A DNA stretch of 64,000 nucleotides from Ceratodon purpureus (GCA_014871385.1 CM026426.1:26944265-27008264), one strand, 5' to 3'; positions 19,301-31,493 are shown, numbered from the stretch's first letter. Program-made: numbers and translations. The notes: generated from the sequence alone by a model not told the origin.

Positions 19301-22300
19301 ATGGGGATGGTCTGTCTGTACGCCCAAGGCATGGGCATCCCTCTTAGGTTTCGCGTAGATGACGATGGTCTAGCTACAGTCTCCTCTCTTCGCCTGAGTC
19401 TCAGATTCCACTTCCGTGAAGATACCATCAGTATAGAGGAGGAGATCTTTGATGACGTTACTGCCGAGGTTACCCACACCCTCGGGCAACCTTCAGTGAG
19501 AGATGAAAATAATATGCTGCAGTGGAGACTCCTTCCTGGATCCTATAGAGTCTATGGTCTTACTGATTCTCTGATGGCTGCATCCACCGAGATCCTCACC
19601 CCCCGTCGCTCTTCTACTTGCACAATTCAGACTCCCTTACCTCGTGATGTGAAAGTCAAAGTCGAGCCTGGTACTGAAACTTCAGACGTAGAGAAACCTC
19701 CTCCTCCAACAGTCATTTCTCTCTCTTCTGATGACGAAGTCAATCCCGTCAAGTTGGTGCCTAAGGTCCATGCAGATGCTCCTCCTTCCAATGTCTCTCC
19801 TCCATTGTCCCAGGTCACAGTTAGCATTGTTCCGCTCCTTAAAGAGATTGCTAAGACGCGTGGGTCCAAAAACATTTTGAAGAAGATAGACTATTCCACT
19901 ATTAGTCACGAGAGAGTAGAGTACTTGCCTGCGAAGTTTGATGGTCCGGTTCTTTTTGAGTTGCCCCCAGCTGCTGCAGGTTCCTCTAAGCTCGCCGCCA
20001 AGTCTATGCAGGGAATGGACAAACGATACGACGGACACTTGTGGACCAAGACCATCACAACAAACAACAAAAACGACTTCGGACTCTCTTTTCGAAGTTC
20101 CACCTGCGTCGGATGGCTGCGCTGCACCAACCAGGAGTGTGACTTTCTCAAGCGTGTTCCCAAGATCTTCGAGGTCAACGAGACTGAGTTCGAAGGCTGT
20201 ACCCTGCAAGCTTTTGTCATGGACCAGCCTCCTCCATCCGACTCCACGCTAGTGTGCAAGGTATGTAAAGAACCTCCATCATGTGTAGCTACATGCGAGG
20301 CTAAGATTTATTACGTTGTGGGCAAACCGAATCAGACTAGAGCGTGTATTCACATAGGAACACATGATCATCCAGTGAAAGTAGGAGACTACAGAGACTC
20401 TAAAGCAGAGATTAGTAGCTTAATAGAAGAGCAGGTAGAGATGAACAACAAAGCAACAAAGAGCGCCGTTGTCCTGGAGGCGAGCAAACTCCTCATCGGG
20501 AGCTACCTTCTACAGCCCGAGGATGCACCAGCGAGGAAGCTGACGATGGAGGAGCTGGTTCCTGTTCTGGATCGATGCAAAGACATGGCGTCGCCCAACA
20601 TCCGCAACAAAGTTGCCACCTTCAAAAAATTCGTAAGGTACGGAATCATGGACGGTATCACCAAGCTCCGTGGTAACAGTCTCTGGGCGTATGTCCAGGA
20701 GAATAGGTTTCCTGGACATGGATCGATGCGTGACAAAGTCTTTGTCTTCAAGATGTCGGAGGTCGGGCCGGGCAGTGGTGTCGACTTGGTCAGCCGTATG
20801 CAAGCTGGTGGCGATTTGGAGAACGCATGGATCATGTTCGACCATGTCAAACGCGTCAAAGATTGGTCGACGATGGCGTGCCATGTGTACGACGCCACCT
20901 ACTGCCGCGTGATGACAATCGCCACTTGCGACATGCAGTCCGAAGACACGGACGCCCAGCTCGTCTTCTGGAAAAACCTGAACCTGGTCATGGAGATCAA
21001 TGGCGTTGCAGCGCCGAACTTCAAGGGGTTCATGGCGGATAACGCACAGGCGAATTGGAATGCAGTGCGAATCCTTTACGGCAATGGCAACAAGGAGGAC
21101 CCAATGGAGGACCGGGAGAGGTCGTGCTTCTTCCACTGGACTCAGAACATGGTGGCGTATACGCAGAAGCACTTCCCCGAAGAACTCTGGGAACAGCACA
21201 AGAAGATGTGCACTCAGTACAAGAATGCGACCAGCATGGCAGAGGCGGAAACCCTGTACCACGCGTTGCGAGCATGGTGGGCATCCACCGGGGTCGTTGG
21301 CGAGAGCGGGCTCATCAAACTCGATCAGTGGCTGTCATTCTGGCACCACCGCTTCCGCCAGTGGGGGGGATTCATGACCGAGGTATTATCTCTGCTCTCT
21401 GTTTTGATGTTTTTGATACTGGTTTCCTAGCCCTAACCTACAAAACTCTAATCCGTGAATCTAACGGCATCTACTGTCAAATCTGCAGAAATTCACGAAA
21501 GAAGAACTCACAGAGATGCCCACCTGTAACCTCGCCGAAACAGTTCATAACAAGTGGCTCCAAGCCTCAGGAAACAACGGGAACGACCTGTACGTTGCTA
21601 CCGTGGACGATTTCGTTCGGGCTTTTCTAGAGGTTGTCAACTACTACCAGTTCCTCAAAGGTGACGTCGGCGGAACAGGACCATCCAAAAAGGAACTCAG
21701 GCTTCGGATGGCGGAACGCAACGCGAAGAAATGGGGAAATCCTACACTGCTCGACAAGCCCATGCTCGATATGCCAGGCGCGGATGAGTTTTGCACCCGT
21801 CAGCCTATCATGCCAGGAGCGGAAGTCTTCGGTTCAAAGAAGCGAAAAGCCGACGTCCTTATCGGAGCTGACGAAGAGTCTCATCGCCCGGATAAGACCA
21901 ACTTCTCACGCCCAAGAGGCCCAAGACGTGCCGTCAGGGCTCGCCCTATGCAGATGCCCGTCATTGTGGAAGACGACTCCGAACACGACACCGACGTACA
22001 ATGTACCCAACCTCCTGCCCAGGAAGTTGATTCCCCTTTACCTTCACCTGTGAACAAGGGCGGCATTCGCCATGTCAACGCGGTTGAAGAAACCAAGGTG
22101 GACGTGAAGGAGTGGCACATTTCGAGACTTCACAAACTTTCTGCGAAGTGCTGCTGGGCCCAAAGAGCTGAAACGAAGAAGAAGTGCACTGAGAGAATCG
22201 TCAGGGGGCCCCATTGCACAGCTGCACCGACCTACACTGGGCTCTGGACTAACTATCGCAGGAACCTAGTGGAGAAGACTGAGTTCTTCTTCTGCTCCGA

Positions 22301-22982
22301 CGATATCGAGCGTTGCGTGAAAGGCTCTAAGCGCAAGTGGGTAGCACACTACTCAAAGGACCAGGAATTCCCCTCCATTCCAGAGGTGTGGCCAGTGAAA
22401 CTAGGTACTAACCTAAAACTTACTGAGATTCTTGCCCTCGAAGCAGCGGGCTTTCAACTTCCGCAGAAGAAACCTGTCTCCCCAAGACGCCTCTTCTCCT
22501 CTGCCCCGCCCCCTGCAAATCTCAGCTCGCTGCCAGTCCCTGCAGACGCTGACCGCTACCCAGGGAAGAGAGACGGCAAGATGGTGCAGCGCACTGCCAC
22601 TCGTCCCAATCAAGCGCAGCGACTCTCCATGGGCTCCTCCGAGTCTCTTAAAGCGCGCCTCCGTTCCGTCACCATGATACCAGAGCCGGGCCACGGTTGC
22701 ATCATTGGGCTGGATTCGGGCGTCGCTCCACACATCACACGGTACCAGATTACCATCAGTTCTTACCCTGGTTGCACTTGCCCAGCATTCAAGAAGACGA
22801 TGACTACGTTCCGTGGCAAGACTCTGTTCACGTATTGTAAGCACCTATACTACATACTCTTGAAGGTCTGCAACCGTGATCCCGAAGCGGAGCTTTTCAT
22901 CCATGCGCCTACCTTCAGCTTCAACGAGGTCAAGCTTCTCCTAGAGAGTGGAATCTTGCGTCACCCCTTGGCGAAGAAGTAG
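19301..22982 (+). CDS. MULE-type (Mutator-like) transposase with SWIM zinc finger
   Basis: Two exons, 19301-21382 and 21489-22982, join in phase across a GTATTA...CTGCAG intron to give 1,191 residues. The transposase would bind transposon ends and cut DNA. About residues 240-365 contain spaced Cys residues and GTHDHPV, like the WRKY-GCM1/FLYWCH-type fingers of MULE proteins. A DDE-type core follows: CHVYDATYC (first Asp), GFMADNAQANW (second Asp) and RSCFFHWTQN (the C/H step of MULEs). The SWIM finger near the C-terminus reads CTCPAF...YCKHLYYIL. A bipartite basic, acidic linker separates core and SWIM finger. Terminal repeats and target duplications were not found, so it may be a domesticated copy. 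The frame is intact over its whole length. Confidence 0.8.
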
Positions 22983-23237
22983 GTAGCCCTCCTACTTTAG
23001 AACTGCCATTTCCACAATGGCCATTTGTCACGTAGTGAATGATTTTAGTAATATCCCATGTACTAAGTCAGCTATTCAGAAGCTGTATTGACTTTTTCAT
23101 TATATTAAGGGCTTTGTCGTTCACATTAATTGCATTCTATTTCAATACAATCTATCTTGAACAAGTGCACTATATACTTCGTATCCCCTGACATGTATCT
23201 TTTATAACTAGATGACATATACTTGTTATTAGATGTC
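22983..23237. other. Convergent 3' region between transposase and small minus ORF
   Basis: Likely 3' UTRs of the two convergent genes. AT-rich, no ORF. Confidence 0.35.
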
Positions 23238-23690
23238 TCAATCTTCGAACCTAACACGTTTAGGGTTGCCCACTACACTATCAGCAGGACTGCCAGCCGC
23301 TGACTGTACTACAGGACAAACTACATTCGCATTCACTTTCGTTCCCACACTTGGCAAATGTCCTTGGTATGATCGTTTCAGCAATGGCCCACCTCCCCGC
23401 CTCCGATTAACTGATTCCCTGGAATAGGTTCCCCTTGGGATCTTTCCAACCTTCGAGTATGCATGTGGTTGCAAAGGCACATCTGCGTCCTTCTCTAGCA
23501 CTATGATTTCATCCGAATTTTCTGAACGTGGAGGGTCAGCTCTTACATCCGGTTGGACGTCAACATCCGTTGTCGAAGGACGCCCTTGGCTGTTGGCCAT
23601 CACCTCTTCTTCGTCCTCCACCTCAACATATGGTTGAAATGGACAAACATCGTCAGCAAGTGAAACAACAATATCTCTGACGTCTTCCAT
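23238..23690 (-). CDS. Unknown 150-residue protein convergent with the transposase
   Basis: The frame starts at ATG 23690 (MEDVRDIVVSLADDVCPF). The first half is acidic; the second half is Arg/Gly-rich (SVNRRRGGGPLLKRSYQG) and ends NPKRVRFED. A TATTTAAG box lies about 80 bp upstream on the minus strand, as in the ORF at 18219-18695. No domain recognised. Size, strand and promoter similarity to that ORF suggest both belong with the transposon, but their sequences are not obviously alike. Confidence 0.45.
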   Translation of the reverse strand: MEDVRDIVVSLADDVCPFQPYVEVEDEEEVMANSQGRPSTTDVDVQPDVRADPPRSENSDEIIVLEKDADVPLQPHAYSKVGKIPRGTYSRESVNRRRGGGPLLKRSYQGHLPSVGTKVNANVVCPVVQSAAGSPADSVVGNPKRVRFED

Positions 23691-23922
23691 AGCTGCTGTC
23701 CCGCACTACGGAAAAGAGCTTCACATAACACCAACACAAAAGAGGCAGAGACATTCCCTACTCTTATCTTAAATATCCGCGAAGAAGATGCTTGGCGCCC
23801 TTGAAAATCGGCTATTCATTCATTGAGAAGTTGTCATCCTCTTAAACCGAATGGAAAAAGATGAAGGTTTAGCAGAGGTCATTTAGCATTTAAATTTTTT
23901 TTTTAAAATTAAAGAATGAAAA

Positions 23923-23958
<36 letters not shown>

Positions 23959-24469
23959 ATTTATATAAATTGAAATTAAAAAGATTAAAGAAAAGAATAG
24001 CAATATTTAAAATGAAGGTTGAAAATAATATGAAGAAGATTAACAAATTGAATGTGAAAATAAAATGATTGTGAAAATAAAATGAAGGAGAGAATTAAAT
24101 GAAAGGAGGCTTTTGACCCCTCTAACAAGATAGATAGAATAAAGAAAATTTTATAAAAAATACAAGACAAATTTCAAAAAAATTAAAAGAAAATAAAAAA
24201 AAGGAGAAAGGCGTGTAGACTATGGTGGATGAATTCTAGCAATGTTAAGAAAATGTTACGAAATTAAATGTTACTTGATCCCTGTTCAAAGGTTCAATAC
24301 CAATACATTTTAAGTAGTAATTTGCATATAAATTTAAGGAGATAAGGGGAATTACTGTATGCCTAACTAGTTAGAAGGAGCTGGAGCCTAGTAATTGGTG
24401 CACGTTAAAAAATTAATCACCAAGAAAAGAGAAAACCAACTACAAATTCAATGAAAATACTGTAATTAG
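23691..24469. other. AT-rich spacer with A30 tract
   Basis: No gene seen. Bases 23928-23957 are thirty uninterrupted A residues within a longer A/T-only stretch, followed by low-complexity AAAT and GAAAAT runs to about 24200. The tract could be the 3' tail of a reverse-transcribed insertion, but no LINE or SINE body was recognised beside it. Confidence 0.45.
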
Positions 24470-24680
24470 TCCACGGTTATAGGGTCAATTAAATTACTAA
24501 AATTAGTAAATTTCCAAAAATAAATTAAGAATATTCGAATCTTCTAATTTTATGATTTATTTTTAGTAAAAAAAGTGCTATTTTTAGGTTCTGTCCCCCA
24601 TTCTGTGCTCTCCGCTCTCCAAATCTGCGCTCACCGCTCTCCGCTCTGCGCTCTGCGCTCACGTACAAGCTACCCTCCTT
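24470..24680. repeat. Copy 2 of the dispersed 5'-flank repeat
   Basis: On the plus strand this segment has CCACGGTTATAGGGTC, then TTCTGTGCTCTCCG, repeated GCTCACCGCTCTCCGCTC and CTCACGTAC. These are the same blocks in the same order as the 5' flank of the minus-strand gene at 5780-5960 read in its own direction. Two telo-box-like ACCCTAAACCCTAAG motifs follow near 24857. Confidence 0.55.
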
Positions 24681-25015
24681 CATTGGGTTCTGCCCCTCGA
24701 CCCCTCCTCTCTCGCGCTCCAACACTCCGCCCCCTCCGCGCACTGTCCCTATCTCCGGAGCGTGCACTCCCGCTGCGCTCCATCACTACCCCACAAACCC
24801 CTTCTCCTAAACCCCACTGCCACCCCCTAAACCCCTTCTTCTCACAAAACCCTGAGACCCTAAACCCTAAGATCCTCACAATCTCCCTCAACCAACCTAC
24901 CCTCTCAACATCGCAATTCCCGACCCAGCATCCTCCACAGGCGGAGCTCGCAGCTTCTCCCCCCTCCACAACAACATGAGTCCCGACCCCAGCTCCAAAG
25001 GTGCGAGATGAAGAT

Positions 25016-25109
25016 GACCGGTGACCACCGGTCACCCAGCACTTCACACCGCCGGTCACCGGTCAGCTGTACACGCTCCACCTGCGGTAACCCGTGACCG
25101 CCGGTCACC
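25016..25109. promoter_or_regulatory. Cluster of GGTCAC/GTGACC half-sites
   Basis: In under 100 bp there are several GGTCAC or GTGACC words, some as near-palindromes (GTGACCACCGGTCAC, GCCGGTCACCGGTCA, GTGACCGCCGGTCACC). This arrangement is typical of a multimeric protein-binding site, but no factor can be named. It sits downstream of the dispersed 5'-flank repeat. Confidence 0.35.
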
Positions 25110-25186
25110 AATTCAAGTAATGAACTCCCGCCGTTTTCTAAGCCGTCACCTCTAACTTTTCTAGCCTCCAGCCTGCGTGTCAACAT

Positions 25187-27688
25187 TAATTAACATTTTG
25201 CTATTATACTCCCACACTTAATTCTCTCCTATCCTAAACCTCACTAGTTTAAAACCTCACCATTTTCAAAAAAATCCCCAAGAATTTAAAAACGTGCTCT
25301 TAGAAATTGTTGTATGTTTAAATGTATATGCAATTGTTTAAATAAATATTCTTTGTTTTCGCAATGACATTATACACTATAGTTTTCTTGTCCAAAAATA
25401 ACAAAATATTTACTACACTTTATTTTCAATTTCATAAGTATATTGCTACTAGAATGCATGAAAAATGTCTCTAAGAATTATCTCATCTTAGAATTAAATT
25501 TGTCTAATACCTTTAAAAAAACAATTTCAAATGAATTTGTTCATTCATCCTTTCAATTTTTTATTTCTCTCCTTTTTTGAGAAAATAAGATTGAGGTATC
25601 TAAATTGTTATTTTGGTGCGTACTGCTTTTTAATTAAAATCACTTAAAGTAGCCGTAAATGAAAACCAACTAAAATTCTTTTACTTCAATTTGATTTCAC
25701 AATTATGCCACACTTCAATACCTTCTCATATTCTCCTTGAAGCAACGTTCTTTTTTTTAAAATTATTTCTTTTCTAGTTTTCCACCTTATTTAATGTTCA
25801 TCCATTGATGTTTTTTTAAAATTCCTATCATCAAAAAAACTTAAAATAGATTACGATGAAATCAAAAAATCAAAAATGAACTACATATATAAAGTAATTT
25901 CTACAATATCTTGTTCTTTCGTCCTTGAAGAAATGCCCTTTTCATTTCTTTCAATTCTTCTATTTCTTTTAATGTTTCACATTTTATTTAAAGGGGGGAA
26001 GAAATAATCTTCATCTATTTTATTTTATTTTAATTTTCTCTAACAATCTTGATCTATTTTTTTTTAATTCTTCTTTCTTAATATATCATATCAACTCTTA
26101 AGAAGGGGAACAGAAAATGACGTTCATTGAACATTTATTTTTTAAATTTATTTTCCTGTCAATTAAATATCTTAAAGTAGCCGTACATGTTAAATAAAAA
26201 TATTAACTATCTCATAGGTTGATTTTTCACGTTAAATTTTTCCATCATGCTAATATCTAACGTCCCATGCCTTATTTTAAGAAAAGATTACATATAAACA
26301 AATCTACCTTCATTTTAGAATATTTTGTTTTCAAATTGCTATGTTAAGAATCCACTGGCATCCATAACTCTGATGAATAATGTTTCATTTCTCTATTACA
26401 TCACACTTCAATAGGGTATTCCTTCATCCTTCAACTAATTTATTTCTTTTTTTTTTAAATTTAATTAAATTTTTTCTTTTTTTCTTCTTTGACCATCTCT
26501 TATTTAATATTTCTTTTCCTTTTTTTTCTTCATAAGATCATTCATCCTTTTTTTTTCCCACCTTCTTTTATTTTAATATTTCATTCCCTTTTTTCTTAGA
26601 CATCTTTCTGTGTCCTACCTTTATTTATTTTTCTTCCAGATGTCTTACAGTACCGTATTTCATATTTGAATCCTTTTTTTTTACCCTTCTATTTTATTTT
26701 ATTTTTTCTTCTCTTTTTAAAAATTTTCCCCTTTTTTCTTTTATCACCATATTTCATATTTGTTTCTACTTTATTTATCCTTCTATTATTTTTGTTTTCT
26801 TCTTCTAAGTTTTTTCCTTTCAATTTCTTCCTTCTTTAATTTGAATATTTAATATTTAATTTTAGGGGGGGGGGGGGGGGGGGAAGGAAATGATGTCCAT
26901 ATTTCAATTTTTAAATTTTTCTATTATTAAAACAACTTCAAAAAGCTATACACAAAAAAAATTTTAAAACCCAGAAATAAACATGCTATATAGAGTACTT
27001 TCTTGCATTCTCCTTTTCCCACCATGCTAATAGCTCAACTTCTCATGTTCTCTTTTATAAAATGATGAATTCTAGAAAAAACTCTCAATTCAACGTATGG
27101 AGGTTTTTTTCCAAGATGCTAAATTATGAACCATATTCAATTCTAAAAAAACAAGTGTATAAATAATCAGCAATCATGGTTTTCAATTTATATTTTTTTA
27201 TAACAACGTATTGAAAAGAAAATCTTATTAGAGCCATGCTATAATTTAAATTCAATAGCTTGTATAGTATCTGGAATGCTTCAAACAACCAATCACTTGA
27301 CTGAACTAGACTTCATCCCAAGTTCATCTAAAAAAAACCTGAAGTGGAGACAAGTCCATAACTCTGAGGCCTTTAACAAATATACAGTTTTTAGGAGCGG
27401 GATGATTCCACATTCGAAGGATGATTGTAATCAAATGACCAATCTCAGAAACCTTGTCTAGAAAGGCTTGGATGCTAAATGCTTCAATGAATCGCAGATC
27501 CTGCCGCCGAGGCTGGACATCAACTCCCGCCACTCCATGTATTTGAATTCTGCCACATGTCATGTTGAGATGTGCTGGCCCATATGGATCTAAATCAAAG
27601 CGAATCCCTAGTGTCAGAATAGACTATCCTGATTGGCTGATACCAATCGCCTAACCCCGCTTCTTTCAAGGAATTTCAACGGCTCAGA
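25187..27688. other. AT-rich gene-free region with diverged internal repeats and a G19 tract
   Basis: No protein-coding frame of substance. Blocks recur in diverged form: CTTAAAGTAGCCGTA at about 25645 and 26171; a G-run plus GAARRAAATRA at about 25992, 26104 and 26865; CATGCTAATA at about 26246 and 27028. This suggests a decayed tandem repeat with a period near 0.5-0.9 kb. Nineteen consecutive G residues occupy 26865-26883. Confidence 0.5.
26865..26883 (+). repeat. G19 homopolymer
   Basis: Nineteen uninterrupted G residues in otherwise very AT-rich DNA. Could form a G-quadruplex; length is likely variable and prone to sequencing error. Confidence 0.85.
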
Positions 27689-30600
27689 TTGACTAAGTTA
27701 GAGTACTTATTGTACACTTTAGTACTAAAAGGTCCCAATGGTACAGTGGAGTTTTGCCAAAACTGCACTACCTCTAGTGTACTTCTACCCATGGCAACAG
27801 AGGAGTTGGTTGTACAAGAGAGGGAACAAGAACAGCTTGAACGGAAGAAGAAGCAACTTGCACAACTGCACGACCTGCGGAAGGAACAACAAAGGAGGCA
27901 AGAGCAGGGGCAGACTAACGGGATCACTACAAGGCCCCCGTATCTATTTACTCCCGCACCAGAGATATCGGTGGACATGAGCGCATCAGGACCACTTCCT
28001 GCAGCGACTTCCTCGACCGCAGATCGGCTTCCAGGATACGTGGATCATCTTACAGGCAATGGGTACGAGTCTACGCACCCGACTCAGTTAGCAGGATATC
28101 CCTGGAAATCAGCAGAGCCGACCTTTAGAGCTGCAGACCCTGGAACTACCCACGTGGGCCGGCCTACAGTCACGCCACTGTTTGCCGCACCTGTTGGCTA
28201 TAGTACCACCGTAGTTTCCGGAGGTTCACACGTTGCGCCATCTATTCCGCACATCCGGGCGCATTATCCAATGATACCAGTGCTGCATCCTTTGGTATTA
28301 CTAGTCGGGCGCACAGCCGACTTCAGATCAGCTCCTCCACAGCCACCTATCAGCACACAGCAAAAACAGTTACCGTACAGAGCCTACAAGGAAGGATGTG
28401 ATCCAGATGCACATCTCAGATATTTTGACAAGTGGAAATGTTTCAATGGTGAGATGGATGAATCGGTCATCATCACACTATTCGGAACCACCCTAGTAGA
28501 CAAGGCCCAATGCTGGGTTGATGATTGGCTGGACCATCATCCATACGGAACTTGAGAGGTGGCTAAGGCGGCATTTAAGTTGCGGTATAGAGAACAAGAC
28601 TCAGATGAGCAGGTGTACATGACGCTGCGGACTTTCAAACAGGGTGAAGGGGAGAAAGTCCAGGACTAGTACAAGCGCTTCATGAAACTGGTCAAGTGTC
28701 TTGAAACTGAGGTGGGTGAAGGATTTAAATTGACGTATTTCAAGGCAGGACTGTTGGATTACTTGAAGGTGACGACCAGCAGTTCTACAGCCAACACCTT
28801 GACGGAACTGAAGGAGTTAGCACGACGCTGCGAGACCAACTGTACAGATGCTCCAGGGAAGAGCCTGTACTTTCAGTCTAAGAGGACAGAGCCGACCAAT
28901 AGCCGGTCTACTACCACGCCAGTCCCTACAGTCGGAGCCGACACTGCCAACCGGAGATTTTGCACAGTGTGCAAGAAATTTGGACATGAGGATGGGTACT
29001 GCTTCTTCAATCCAGCCAACCCCAACAACCGACTTCCCCCACCAGAAGACAAACCGACGGTGGGAGTCAACGCTATCTCTGCTCATGAACAGGCCAGCAG
29101 CGCTGGGAAGCTTGTCAATAGCCGACCTAGGGGATATCCGAATGGCGGTTCTAGCAGAAATGATGCCTGCTACCTCTGCTTGGGCACTGGTCATCAAATG
29201 CGTAACTGTCCATTACGATTGAAGTTTCAGCAGTTACTAGCCTCTGAAAAACACTGTACTCATACTGTGGGTGTCAATAGTGTGGAGTTGCAGGAGCTAG
29301 AGGTTCCGGAGGTGGCAGTCACACTGACCGAAGCAGCCAGGATGAAGGCTGGTCTACCCTCGGAAGATAAGGAAGTTAACGGGCCGGAACCAAGACAACC
29401 TAAAACGAAGGCTGATTGGGAGAAGAAGGAGAGTGTTTGGAAGGAGTTCATTTCATTCACAGCAGAGATAAACAGGAAGAATGAGCTGGCTTGTCAAGCT
29501 AAGCAGGAAATCCGGAAGTCGGCTACGGCCGACTTGGCAGCCAATGCTCTTGCAGGACCAATTTTGGATGGTGACTGGGTTGGGTTTTCCGACCCTGATT
29601 GCTTACAGGACATCGCAAAGGAGGCGCTTGCACCAACCACGGAGGATCCTACCCAACCTCAGCCTCAAACTCTGGTCCCGACAGTCAGCCCCCAGATTCT
29701 AGAAACACTAATTACAATGTCGTTTGCAGAACTGCTGGCAATGGCTCCTAACCTTTCACGGTATCTAAAGGCTCAAGTGTTCCTGGACTGTAGAAGCAAG
29801 CCGACTGAGCCTGTAGACTTGGTCGAGCCGCCCCGACCAGCTGACTTTGCAGAGGCGAGTGCGTATGCCGACTCGATCGAGTCGCCTCTACCGGCTGACC
29901 TTGTAGAGTCGACTGCGTCTGTTGACTTGGTCGAGCCACCTCGACCTGCTAACCTTACAGCATCGACTGCATATGTTGACTCGGTCAAGCCACCTCCACC
30001 GACTGACCTTGCAGAGTCGACTGCCAATCATATTTCACCAACTTTCTCCAATGATACAGCAGTTGTGGGAGCTGTGGATATTGATCGGTGTCTTCCCATA
30101 ATTTCTGTACAGGTGGGGAATTTGACCTTGGAGAACGTACTGCTCGATGGCGGCTCTGGAGTCAACTTGATTACAGAAGGGGAGCGGATACGCCTTGGTC
30201 AGAAGGCCCCATCTCCAGCCCCTTATCAGCTTCGCATGGCTGATCAGGCAGTAGTCGAGCCAGTAAGATTAATTCGGAATGTAAGAATCCACATTCATGG
30301 TATTCCTTACAACATTAGTCTCACTGTTATTCGCAACCAAGAGGTAAATGAGGCTTCCAGTATGCTCCTTGGCTAACCTTGGCTGGTAGATGCTAAAGCG
30401 ACTCATGACTGGGGTAACCAGTTGGTGACCATTCAAGGGTCTGGTGCAGTCAAGACCATTTCCAATAACCAAGAAATGCGGCCATCCCCAAAGCTGCCTG
30501 AAGTGCTGGTTTGTTACAACCTTGTCGAAGAACGGACGAACAAAGACAAAGATTACCATACTTTAGAGTTCAAAAACCTTGTACGAGCCGACTTTGGTAG

Positions 30601-30790
30601 CGCCGACTTTCACGGAGCCAACTTTGACAAAGCCCACTTTGCTAGAGCTGACGTCGTCACAACCGACTTCAACAGAGCCGACTTCGACAGAGCCGACTTT
30701 GACAGAGCCGATTCTCGAGGCACAAAATTGAGGGGAGTCAATTCTGGACCAGCCAACTTTGGGGAAGTCAGTTCTGGACAAGCTCTGTAG
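27689..30790 (+). pseudogene. Gag-protease of element C, with three in-frame stops
   Basis: The reading frame is shared by 27689-28555, 28682-30376 and 30422-30790, and is broken by TGA (28553-28555), TAG in QD-stop-YK just before 28676, and TAA at 30374-30376 where element A has the Arg of GRPW. The likely true start is MATEELVVQ near 27792. Domains: coiled Gln/Glu/Arg N-terminus, gag (YKEGCDPDAHLRYF), knuckles CTVCKKFGHEDGYC and CYLCLGTGHQMRNC, a Pro/Ala/Asp tandem region (VDLVEPPRPAD, 29810-30030), then protease with [11 protein letters not shown]. It would form virus-like particles and cleave the polyprotein. Single-base stops suggest decay after insertion. Confidence 0.75.
30587..30721 (+). 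repeat. Nine 15-bp units encoding pentapeptide-like repeats
   Basis: Units of the type GCCGACTTTGACAGA encode ADFGS ADFHG ANFDK AHFAR ADVVT TDFNR ADFDR ADFDR ADSRG, in frame with the gag-protease. A(D/N)(L/F)xx is the pentapeptide-repeat consensus that folds as a right-handed quadrilateral helix. Weaker units (TKLRG, ANFGE) continue to the stop at 30790. Confidence 0.7.
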
Positions 30791-30799
30791 ACCCATTCC

Positions 30800-31288
30800 A
30801 TGGAGTACTTGGTATCGATACATGCGTTAGATGACGCCATTGGATTTGAGGAGCACATCTTTGATGCAAGGACAACTTCACACTCACCAGAGGGCTCTCC
30901 AAACATTGGTCGACACTGTCGACGGTTGATTCAGCATGGCCGACAGATCTGTCCGCCAGAGTTTCTCTCAGCTACAACCAGGATGCGACTTACGAGGCCA
31001 GCTGGAGATGAGGAGTTGAAGAGCCACGACATCCAGCCACTAGAGCATGTCCTTGCCGTTCTAGACAGTCGAGTCTCATTTGAGGAAAGTAGTTCCCTCA
31101 GCTGCTTTTGCGAGCCTACTTCCTTGCATAGCCGACTGCTAGAGCCTTCTTCAAGAGGCTCTCAGGCTGATCATCAGAGCTGCACTTCATTTAATTCTGC
31201 AGGTTCACCAAGGTTGGCGGATGATGAGTTACAGAGGCCTGACCCGACTTTTACACAACCGACTATCTCCAATTTCAGCACCGACTGA
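30800..31288 (+). CDS. Unknown 3' ORF of element C
   Basis: A 162-residue frame (MEYLVSIHALDDAIGFEEH) sits between the pentapeptide-like repeats and the polypurine tract. No domain recognised. It is Ser/Pro-rich towards the end (RPDPTFTQPTISNFSTD). CCGACT words recur in it and after it, as in the gag spacer, suggesting drift of one short repeat. Could be non-coding. Confidence 0.25.
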   Translation: MEYLVSIHALDDAIGFEEHIFDARTTSHSPEGSPNIGRHCRRLIQHGRQICPPEFLSATTRMRLTRPAGDEELKSHDIQPLEHVLAVLDSRVSFEESSSLSCFCEPTSLHSRLLEPSSRGSQADHQSCTSFNSAGSPRLADDELQRPDPTFTQPTISNFSTD

Positions 31289-31493
31289 GGCCCAACCGAC
31301 TTCGCACCAGCCGACTGCCTGACTTCACACCCGACTACTTCGACTGTGCCTTTCAATTTTGTAGTTTCTTTGGGGCTAGCCTTTTTTGATAGTTTGATTA
31401 GCTTAGACTTTTTCTCTAGGCTGGTTCTCATTTTTCCTTTCTTTTCCTCTGGACCTCCTGTTCTGGGACAGAACTACCGGAAAAAGGGGATAA

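Noticed and set aside
20510-21262. 250-residue minus-strand ORF
   Set aside because: Lies fully antisense to the transposase core and shows no motif of its own.
23928-23957. A30 tract as a retroposon tail
   Set aside because: No LINE/SINE body or target duplication could be recognised next to it.
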